DNA of 64,000 bases from Prostheceraeus crozeri (taxonomy: Eukaryota > Platyhelminthes > Polycladida > Euryleptidae), in contig CAJQUW010014796.1 of the NCBI GenBank assembly GCA_907163375.1, positions 62,001 to 126,000 on the forward strand, in the 5' to 3' direction. Below, piece by piece: positions 30,710 to 38,475 of this stretch. The position numbers and the translations under genes are program-made. Every line of letters starts with the position of its first letter. Position 1 is the first letter of the stretch. The notes under the pieces were generated by a model, which saw nothing but the letters and a program-made list of their open reading frames with translations, was not told the origin of the DNA and searched no databases.

Positions 30710-31259
30710 GAAGCAATTATATCTGAATTTTCCTCATTAACAAGACTTTGCGTCTATTCAGAGACGTTTATTATCAGTGGCGCAGACCAACATTCACCAA
30801 TTGGAGTTTATGCTAAGTTTGATCGAGGAGGGACTTGTCTAATCCCAGCCTTAAAAACAAACCGCTTGTTTAAAGATAATTAAATTTTTTCAAATTTTTG
30901 TAGGAGAAAGCAGCAAATCTTAAAGAGGTCAGTCAAGCACAAACTTTTCTTAACTTTTCTAAACAACTTCTTTTACGAAAAAGTAGCTTCATTGTCTTTT
31001 TTGCCGTATATTTGTAACATCATACACAAGAAGCTCAGTCGGCGTTGCGATTTCTATTACAACATGGAGCTGCAATTCGATTTTGCATTCCCAATATTTT
31101 GGGGAACCTAGATGACTACATTCTGCTGAAGTCACGACTGAAAAATTCACAGCTAAAGCGAAGCCACTTCATTTTCTGGTATTATCATTTGTATGTCAAT
31201 TCGATAGATTACCACTTGATTGATTGGAACATATTCCGTGCAATCAGGAAGCTAGTAAT

Positions 31260-31606
31260 GAATGTTTTGCATTTTTTCAGATTCTTCCGGTCTCTGGAGA
31301 GCCAGATATGCGGAGTTGGATGCTGGATTGCTTTGAGAAAAATCAATTGAGATGAGTGGAGCTCGATTTGAGTGGAATCGGCGTTGAGCAAATTATTTTG
31401 TGCTATCAGGAGACTTGCACCAACGTTAGCACCAACTTTTTTGCATTTTTTGACATAGAATATACTTTTTTGTCATGTTATGGTTGTCAAACGACGTTTT
31501 TGGTGTCAGAGGCAAATTTTCGCATTGTTTTATATAAGTGAGCTGGTTTTCGTCTTTGAGCAAAATGTTTGAAAAAAGTTGGTGCTAACGGTGCTAACTT
31601 CAGCGA
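31260..31606 (+). repeat. Dispersed repeat R1, copy 2 (inverted relative to copy 1)
   Basis: Reverse complement of 9981-10325, best conserved between 'gcaccaacttttttgcattt' and 'ggtgctaacttcagcg'. It ends with a near-palindromic pair 'aacgttagcaccaactttttt' / 'aaaaaagttggtgctaac' spaced about 150 bases apart, which may be the repeat's own ends. Confidence 0.7.
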
Positions 31607-32181
31607 CTTGTCTTAGTAGTTGTTTGGAGAAGCATCGAGACAGATAAAGGAATTTTGATGGCACTGTACTTTAGATCGCGCTGTTTCATTTCTTCAACTT
31701 TTCTTCATTGCTTGCCATGATGATCCATGTCCTTCGTGATGGCATTGGTCAGATTCATGGAATTGAAGGTTACACAAGACGTCACACAAGGTTACACAAG
31801 AATGTTTAGTTGGGATATAATACTTTCAACTAGATAGATGCAAACACAAATTCAAATTTCTTTGTTATGCAGGCAGAGGAATGTATTTGTGTTACACCGT
31901 CATTGCATTTTGGTTCACAACCAGCAACGGTATACCGTATTTGCTTGCATTTTGCAATTGAATGAATCGCACAGAGACTCATTTCAAATAGTAATTTATC
32001 ACTTCGATAAGCTGCATAATTCGATCTTTTGCGACACAAATGTTGATTGGCCTGATCATGTAGAAAATCATTTCAAATTTTGCTCACCTATCTGTCCACA
32101 GAAATATAGAAGTCTATGGCTAATCATAACTTGTTTGTAGACTTCTATGATTTTTTTACACAGGAGCTTACACAGGAAAAG
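31607..32181. other. Spacer without recognised genes
   Basis: About 575 bases. A short near-duplication of 'ggttacacaag' occurs near 31770-31800. Nothing else was seen. Confidence 0.35.
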
Positions 32182-32427
32182 TTAACGGCGGAAGGAAAAG
32201 TTAGCTTTCTGATCCTCCCGGCAGTTTACATGGGAGAGATATCTTTTCACTCCCACCAAAAATGAAAAGCAATTATTAATGTCATTACTACAGTTTGAAC
32301 ATGTGTTCAGATGGCTACTTACAGCTGAGTTACCTCTTACGTGTTCTTTATTTCTTTGATGTAATCTGTGTATTGTTTGTCCCAAGTATTGGATATCAGG
32401 ATCAACCCGACATTCAAAATTGTACAC
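32182..32427 (-). pseudogene. GIY-YIG domain remnant of a second Penelope-like element
   Basis: The frame reads VDPDIQYLGQTIHRLHQRNK then EHVRGNSAVSSHLNTCSNCS: the YIG-x-T-x-R-LxxR-xxEH and GNSxVSxHLxxC blocks of Penelope-type endonucleases. Only about 80 residues remain. It is on the minus strand, as is the Penelope RT remnant at 35298-35582, so the two could be the ends of one copy later split by the LINE and the hAT derivative. The right end overlaps an inverted repeat at 32402-32557. Confidence 0.65.
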
Positions 32428-32557
32428 AACGCATGATCACATCAGCTTATTTGATTTATTTTCAGACGAAAGTACTGTCCTATTTTACAAGTCTGAAAAG
32501 CAAAACAAGTAAGCTGATGCGATCATGCGTTGTGTGTAATTTTGAATGTCGGATTGA
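32402..32557. repeat. Inverted repeat, 48-bp arms with a 60-base spacer
   Basis: Arm 1 at 32402-32449 begins 'tcaacccgacattcaaaatt'; arm 2 at 32510-32557 is its complement with about five differences. The spacer holds a second short inverted pair (ttcagac and gtctgaa). Arm 1 is part of the GIY-YIG remnant, so arm 2 is an inverted copy of the same coding piece (NFECRIDS on the plus strand). Confidence 0.8.
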
Positions 32558-32601
32558 TAGCAAAGTGCATTATTTAAATAATTGCTTTTTATCAGTGTTA
32601 C

Positions 32602-32673
32602 CACAGAGTAAGTATATTAAGTAGAGTGATAGCTCAGCATTTATTAAATCCCCAATGTGAGTTCACATTCGAT
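32602..32673 (+). mobile_element. MITE family M, 5'-end fragment
   Basis: 'cacagagtaagtatattaag' and 'agcatttattaaatccccaa' match the left end of the family. It is broken off where the LINE tail begins. Confidence 0.65.
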
Positions 32674-34260
32674 GTAAATAATAATAATAATATATCGTTT
32701 ATTGAAATCAATTAATGCCTCAATAAGTGAATCGTGAGGCTGAATTAAAAAGTGAATAAATCATATATCAAATCAAACACAATAGGTAACAAAGACAAAC
32801 TTGACAAAGATTAACCTAACTGTATCGTGAAAAAGTAATCGTCTGGTACTAAAAACAGTCAATCATACCGAAAAACCACTGTTGGATAACTTCGACATAA
32901 ACACAATAAAACTTTTATTACGCATAGCCGTTCTTGAAATAGGAATTTCATATTTACCAGAAAAGTGTAAGACACGGGGAATGAGACGATGTAAAGGATG
33001 AGACTTGTCATTAGCTACGGATTCGAATAATCAGAATCCCTGTATGATCCGTCGATACTGAAGGGGCACAAATTGTGAATATGAACAAGAAGCAGTACCA
33101 CAGATTATCCTATGGCTTCGAGACTGAATTTGCTCAAGGCTCTGAATATTACGTTGAGAGATACTGCAAAATAAAGGACTGCAGTACTCAAGAACACCAC
33201 GAATACAACTGTAATACACGTCGCACAACTGTTGTCTAGTCAAAAAAGGCTTGAGCTGCCTTAAAATGTACAATTTTGATGCAGCCTTCTTACACGCTTG
33301 ACTGATATGTGTATCAAAAGTCCAATATTTGTCAATAACAATACCAAGATTTGATTTATCAACAGCACTGCACAAAATTAAGTCATCGGCATAGCTGACT
33401 AATGTGTTGTATTCGTCCGACAAAATGTAATTAGCCATGTCTGAAGCAAAAAATGCAAATAAGAAAGGTCCGATCGAGGATCCCTGAGTGACCCCACTGG
33501 TAACATTAACGACCGAGCTGAAGGAGTCGCACCATTTTATTCTTTGCTTCCGGTTAGACAAGTAATTATAAAGAAAAAACACGAAGAATGGGTCAATACT
33601 GCTGGACGAAAGTTTTTCAATAAGTGTCCCATGAGAAACATTATCGAAACCACTTTCAAAGTCGATAGCTAGCATGTGGCAACCTAAAACATTCCTTTTC
33701 TGAAGATTTTTTGTGACAAAATCTTCAATGTGTAATAGGGCACATGTGGTCGAACATTTCGGACGATATGCATATTGGACAGGACTATGAAACTTGAGTA
33801 ATTCATTCTGGAATTGCTTTAAGAGATGTTTCTCAAACAGTCGCTCGGGGATAGGCAAAAGCGATATAGGTCTTGTATTGAAAAGACGTGGAGGGTTTGA
33901 TTTTGGTATCGACAACACATCGGCCAGTTTCCACATTTCAGGTATATTCGCTGTCTTCAAACACAGATTGTAAATTATGCATAATGGCTCACACAGTGAG
34001 GTGGAGAGTTTTGACCAAATGATAGACGGCACATGGTCGGAACCGGTAGACTTTTTGGGATTCACATTTTGGAGGAGTTCTTGGAAATCATTAATAGAAC
34101 ATTGAAAAGGTGGTGAATAATAAGGTAAACTGCAGGCGCTCAAAGGATCAACAATGAATTGATCCTTTGAATCACGTCCTTCGTTTGTCCAGTTTTCTCC
34201 GCGAAATCGTAATGAAATTGATGATAAATGCACCCAAATCATTTGTCTTTTGCTTTCTGA
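32674..34260 (-). mobile_element. CR1/Jockey-group LINE, 5'-truncated
   Basis: The minus-strand RT frame is followed by a 350-base 3' region that ends with an AATAAA and a short ATT-type tail (plus strand 'ataataataataatatatcg' near 32680). A simple-repeat tail instead of poly(A) is typical of CR1/L2-group LINEs. The 5' end lies near 34260; no endonuclease domain is present, so it is 5'-truncated. Confidence 0.75.
33031..34242 (-). CDS. LINE reverse transcriptase (CR1/Jockey group), truncated at the 5' side
   Basis: A 403-residue open frame covering most of an RT domain and the following connection region. Motifs in order: KKSTGSDHVP (RT0/1), TRPISLLPIPERLFEK, VQYAYRPKCSTTCALLHIED (RT3 zone), MLAIDFESGFDNVSH (motif A with the first Asp), SGVTQGSSIGPFLF (motif B), SYADDLILC (motif C with the YADD box), then HISQACKKAASKLYILRQLK. 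The catalytic residues are all present and the frame is uninterrupted, which suggests a fairly young insertion. The apurinic endonuclease that should precede it is missing. The C-terminus ends LQYRRIIQGF just before the 3' region. Confidence 0.88.
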   Translation of the reverse strand: MIWVHLSSISLRFRGENWTNEGRDSKDQFIVDPLSACSLPYYSPPFQCSINDFQELLQNVNPKKSTGSDHVPSIIWSKLSTSLCEPLCIIYNLCLKTANIPEMWKLADVLSIPKSNPPRLFNTRPISLLPIPERLFEKHLLKQFQNELLKFHSPVQYAYRPKCSTTCALLHIEDFVTKNLQKRNVLGCHMLAIDFESGFDNVSHGTLIEKLSSSSIDPFFVFFLYNYLSNRKQRIKWCDSFSSVVNVTSGVTQGSSIGPFLFAFFASDMANYILSDEYNTLVSYADDLILCSAVDKSNLGIVIDKYWTFDTHISQACKKAASKLYILRQLKPFLTRQQLCDVYYSCIRGVLEYCSPLFCSISQRNIQSLEQIQSRSHRIICGTASCSYSQFVPLQYRRIIQGF

Positions 34261-34386
34261 TGGAATTTGTCTGATTCCAGTCTACTCTCAGGTGATTGAA
34301 TAAAAAATGATGATTTTTTCATTCCGTCATCATGCACGTGACATTTCAATTTTCTGAAAATGCTGCCAAATTTCATTCGTTCAAAC

Positions 34387-35124
34387 CAGGGATGCGGAAT
34401 CGGAGTCCCGGAGTCCTATCATTTTTGCTCGAGTCGGAGTCCTATCAAATGATAGGACTCCGGACTCCGGCCTATAACTAGACCCGAAATATAATACATA
34501 CAGATTATTTATCCTCGTGCATAGCTGTCACTGTCTTGATGTCAACTTTCTCCGTCAAACAAAAGTACAGAGACAGCAGTGCATGCAAAGCTTGTAATAG
34601 TTGAGGGAATAAACCGTGATAGTAAAAAAAGGATTGTCTTTTCACCCGGTGATTTAGTAGAGAAAATAAGCCTTCCTAGCCTCGATCACACCTATATGCA
34701 CCAAAGGTCACATCAGAGACAAAAATGAAATACTAGTTTGTTTGAGAACATTACCTCTTACCCTCACGCTAATCGTGTGTGATGGCTCCTCCAAAGCGCA
34801 TATTAAAGTCGAAAGTGTGCTCATATTTTTTGAAGAAGGATGGGAGATTTTCATGCCTCGTAGAGACTGGAGAAACACCGTGTGAAGCACACATCAACAA
34901 GATGAGAGGAGCCGAGTCTCATGCATCCAACTTAAAGCGACATTTGATAAAATGACTGATAATTGATACAGCAATGATCACTAAAGATAATGATCTATGA
35001 TGTAGGTTACCAGTATTTTTTAAAAAAACTAGGCTATATATACTTGCTACCCGGAGACGGAGCCTTATCAACCCCCGTAGTCGGAGTCGGGGTCCCATCA
35101 AAATGATAGGACTCCTCATCCCTG
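34387..35124 (+). mobile_element. hAT deletion derivative carrying a BED finger, with 8-bp target duplication
   Basis: The ends 'cagggatg' (34387) and 'catccctg' (35117-35124) are flanked by gttcaaac (34379-34386) and gttcagac (35125-35132), seven of eight identical. The subterminal zones are word arrays of 'cggagtcc' and 'tgataggactcc' in both orientations. 738 bases in total. It encodes only the N-terminal BED finger of a hAT transposase. Confidence 0.92.
34782..34955 (+). CDS. Stand-alone BED-type zinc finger from a hAT transposase
   Basis: The 57-residue frame starts MAPPKRILKSKVCSYFLKKD and continues through GRFSCLVETGETPCEAHINK to GAESHASNLKRHLIK before a stop. This is the BED-finger plan: an aromatic YF after the basic start, a Cys pair (FSCLVETGETPC, wider spacing than the usual Cys-x2-Cys), the G-x-x-x-SNLKRHL recognition helix and the first His. 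The last His of the finger is lost, as the stop follows LIK. In hAT transposases BED binds the element ends. The rest of the transposase has been deleted. Too short to be found by usual gene callers. Confidence 0.75.
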   Translation: MAPPKRILKSKVCSYFLKKDGRFSCLVETGETPCEAHINKMRGAESHASNLKRHLIK

Positions 35125-35297
35125 GTTCAGACATAACCGGTTTAACCCCGGAGTTTACACCGACGCTGGAGTAACACTCACACTTACACCAGACATGAAA
35201 TCAACTAATGTTGTAAATTTCCTTGGCAAGGGAATAGCATGCTTTTCAAAGCATGCTTAGGATGACCTCAGTCAACAAATCGACGAAACTTTGACTG

Positions 35298-35582
35298 TCA
35301 ATTTTCTTTGCGATGGATATTTGTTTCCAATCCATTACAGTTCTTGTTTGCGTATATGCGAACATCAAGGAAATTGATTTCTTCAACATATTCATGTATA
35401 TGTATGAATAACTTTAATGGGTTACCTTTTATGAGGATACCGAAGATTCCAAAATCTACGGTCACTTGCTCAAATTTTTGAATTATGAAATTCTGTGTTT
35501 TGAAGAAGGAGAGAATGTTAGCAGCAATTTTCCGTGATTGCGAGCATTTGGTGCACATGTATTTTTGGTGAGTCAATAGCAA
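35298..35582 (-). pseudogene. Penelope-like reverse transcriptase remnant
   Basis: The frame contains EEINFLDVRIYANKNCNGLE followed by TNIHRKEN, matching the (xx)FLDVxIxRxxxxLxTxxYRKPT block that closes the RT of Penelope-like elements, preceded by FIHIHEYV. About 95 residues. Same strand as the GIY-YIG remnant at 32182-32427 and on its expected upstream side. Confidence 0.6.
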
Positions 35583-36161
35583 AACGTGGCAGCTTCCGTC
35601 AGCATGATACCGCCGAAATAGTGAGATGGATCGAAGCTTCCTGGAAATGAGCTCATAATATGCCTGCCTAACTTTCCAATCTCTTCTTAATACACAAATG
35701 AATTCAATCTAAAAAGATTATTTCTTAACTTTGGCTTGATTCTTGAGTTTTCTCAACTTTATGTAGAGAAGATATGATTTTTCCAGCTTCAAATTGAATT
35801 TTGCTGTATTCTTTTGTTGTTGATGGGCAATAATTTTACAAGCGATTCCATTTTGGTTATCATTTTCAAATTTAAATAGATTTATTTCTATCAAGTTTCA
35901 ATTAGATTTTTATTAACAGCCAGTTTACTAAAATCAAAAATGCATACTGAGAAGATTTACATGTTGCGCATAGAATCATGCTTGTACTACATGTAGTTCT
36001 CAGTTCATTTTTCACAATTTTGACTTGACAAGCTCTTTAATTGGCTAACTGACAATGTCCGTTCTGTGCATGTTTAGCTGAAACACAGATATTCAAGAAT
36101 ATTTCCCGGAAATGTAGTTACGATTGTTTCTTTCCCACAATGTATTGTTATTGCGTGTATT
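35583..36161. other. Spacer without recognised genes
   Basis: About 580 AT-rich bases with no coding motif and no visible repeat structure. Confidence 0.35.
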
Positions 36162-36385
36162 ACAGGTAAAGTAGCAACTCAGCATTAATTTAATCCCCAA
36201 TGCGTATACAGTTTTGATTTTTTAAAATGAACTCGAGTTGAAACACAGTACCACATGTGGGATACGCAAATATTTACACTTTTGGAGAAATTTACACGGA
36301 ATTCAATGATCATGATAGCAATACAAAAGAATTAATAGTGTTTTACAATCCTCCGTGGATCATGTTTGTTGATTAACATTGCTGT
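36162..36385 (+). mobile_element. MITE family M, 5'-part fragment
   Basis: 'cagcattaatttaatcccca', 'tgaactcgagttgaa' and 'attcaatgatcatgatagca' follow the left part of the complete copy at 41358-42207. More diverged than the other copies. Confidence 0.65.
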
Positions 36386-37206
36386 TTTTCAGTGTTATAC
36401 ATGTAAGGAGGAAAATTAAAATTTCAGAAGACAAGATATTGTTATTGGAATATTGAAGATTGCAGGAATGCAATTAATGTAGTTATGACAAAAAATTACT
36501 TGAATTATATTAAATCAAATATTTATGTAAATAATATTAATAGTTAAATCATCATCGCTAGTCAGATAGTCACCATCGTAAACGTTTTGGTTAATTTATC
36601 TTTTCGAGAGAGCCTATTGTCACCGTAATACTGAAGCTGATGCAACTATTATCCCATGACTAGTTCAAAAAAGCAAAGAAAAATCTCTAAAAGGAACATT
36701 GGAAAGAATTCTTGTTCGATAGTGAATTTAAAAGGAAACCGAGTTCCCGTGAAGCAAATAGGGTTAGCTGTCGAACCTCGTTAAACACTTAAGCGTCAGC
36801 TATTAAAGCAATAATCTGCTTTTGCTTTATCCTCAGGTGGAGATCATCCTCACTTCTAGAAAAATTACTAAACATCTCCCTCTCATCTCAATTAATATAA
36901 TTTCTGTATTTAATAAATTTAATTGCAGGCTTGATAGTTTCTTGATAAAATAATTAAAATTGTTAAATTCTACAGATGGAATTAAATGTAGAACTCACTC
37001 AAGTTGATATAAGTTCGATGGTGTCCATTCAACCTACATTGTATTAATGAGCAACATCATCAGGGCAATTAAACGAGAGAGAGAGAGAGAGAACAAAATT
37101 AGAAAAATAGTCGCTGTATGTGCTGAATCATGCCCATACCTAACCCACTCTAATAATACTTCGTTCCGAGAGAAAGTATAAGAGATGTAGAAAAGGGACA
37201 GTAGAT
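36386..37206. other. Spacer with a GA microsatellite
   Basis: No gene seen. A (GA)n run occupies 37075-37092. The right part contains the probable polyadenylation zone of the pacifastin-like gene. Confidence 0.4.
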
Positions 37207-37212
37207 TTTATT
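37207..37212 (-). terminator. AATAAA polyadenylation signal of the pacifastin-like gene
   Basis: The minus strand reads 'caataaaatctactg', a canonical AATAAA about 195 bases after the stop codon of the minus-strand gene at 37405-37920. Confidence 0.5.
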
Positions 37213-37404
37213 GAAATCAAATATAAACTAAATTCAGCAGCATGTTATGATAATTACCACGAGTTTTCATGGAGACCGATTCCCAATTCGGAGCATGACA
37301 TTATTCACTCCTACCTTATACATGAAGAAAAATCACACGTTTGATATCAACATGCCGTTATTAAAGTTCATCTTCCCTAATTAGAACGGCATTTATCTTT
37401 GCAG

Positions 37405-37920
37405 TCAACGTATTCTTGCATAGCTTTTGAAATGTGCGAATTCTGAACGACAATAATCTTCGAATTCGCGATCAGTCATATGTACAGGAGGACATGGTTG
37501 TCTGTTGCAGATGGGGTTATTTCCTCTTGAAGGCACACAGCGACAGCGGTTGCAATCCCGGTAGAAAACAGCATTGCGCTTTAGTGGACAGATTCTCTCA
37601 CCGGTTAAGCAAGGTGGACGTGGAACAATCTTTTGTCTGACAATCCTTCGAATATGGTCACATACTGCGAAATCATCTTCCTTTTCATGAGAGCAGTAGT
37701 TTTCGTAGCGACAGTTTGGAGCAGAAACTCTTCTTTTTCCAAAACAAAAGCAACGGTTACATCCATTTGTGAAAAATATTCTGTATGGAGTAATAGGACA
37801 AATCGGATCGTTAAACCCATCACACGTCCGATAGTCGAGAAGCATTTCTAAAGAAACGTGACGAAATGGTATCAAAATTCCAGATAAAATCAATAGAATA
37901 GTCAACATTGAGTTCGCCAT
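37405..37920 (-). CDS. Secreted Cys-rich protein with two pacifastin-like modules
   Basis: An intact, intronless 171-residue frame in a good start context (ccaaATGG). Residues 1-22 are hydrophobic (MANSMLTILLILSGILIPF) and read as a signal peptide. Module 1 has Cys at 41, 54, 57, 59, 70 and 76 (C-x12-C-N-x-C-x-C-x10-C-x5-C); module 2 has Cys at 111, 123, 126, 128, 138 and 143 (C-x11-C-N-x-C-x-C-x9-C-x4-C). Both show the invariant CNxCxC core (CNRCFC, CNRCRC) of pacifastin-type serine protease inhibitors. Four more Cys (33, 87, 104, 157) lie between or outside modules, unlike plain pacifastins. A secreted protease inhibitor in haemolymph, cuticle or mucus is inferred; another small Cys-rich fold is the alternative. 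It is the only convincing host gene here and lies among transposons. Confidence 0.7.
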   Translation of the reverse strand: MANSMLTILLILSGILIPFRHVSLEMLLDYRTCDGFNDPICPITPYRIFFTNGCNRCFCFGKRRVSAPNCRYENYCSHEKEDDFAVCDHIRRIVRQKIVPRPPCLTGERICPLKRNAVFYRDCNRCRCVPSRGNNPICNRQPCPPVHMTDREFEDYCRSEFAHFKSYARIR

Positions 37921-38475
37921 TTGGAGTGGATGTTGTTATTTTACTCCTTGGGATACAAGATGAAAAGTGTAGAATGAAGTCATCCCACTCTGACTATATC
38001 GCCAAGATAATTGATTACATGCCATTTTTGCGTAATTACGATGCGTATGAAAATAAGTAGATGTAATTAGGAAGAGAACGAATGGCGCAGCGGTTGCGAT
38101 ATGAGACTCATTTGAAGCTAATAATGACAAGTAATTAAAGTAAAGAGATCGCTTATCGAATATTGATTATAAGAAAAATTGCAGCACGCTGAAGCTCACA
38201 GTAATTATTTTGTCATACTTGTCGAGTTCATCCGAAGAATTTCGCTTCAAAGTATCATAAAATAATATGATCCGACAATGCCACAGTTTCCCGAACTTCT
38301 GAAAAAAGTTAGATGCAAGTCCTTTCTGCAAGACTATTTGTTGAGTTGGAATTGTTATGACAACAACGATTTCGTTTTTAATAATGAAATCAAAAAATGA
38401 TACAAACATAATTTTTAACAAACAATACCTATTACCCTGACATATCTAAAATAGTGATGAAGTGAGACAAAATGT
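37921..38475. other. Upstream flank of the pacifastin-like gene
   Basis: About 550 bases that should hold its promoter. No clear TATA box was seen within 100 bases of the start, and no further coding motif. Confidence 0.35.

Noticed and set aside
37434-37851. Plus-strand frames opposite the pacifastin-like gene
   Set aside because: They carry no motif, whereas the minus-strand frame has a signal peptide and two regular Cys modules.
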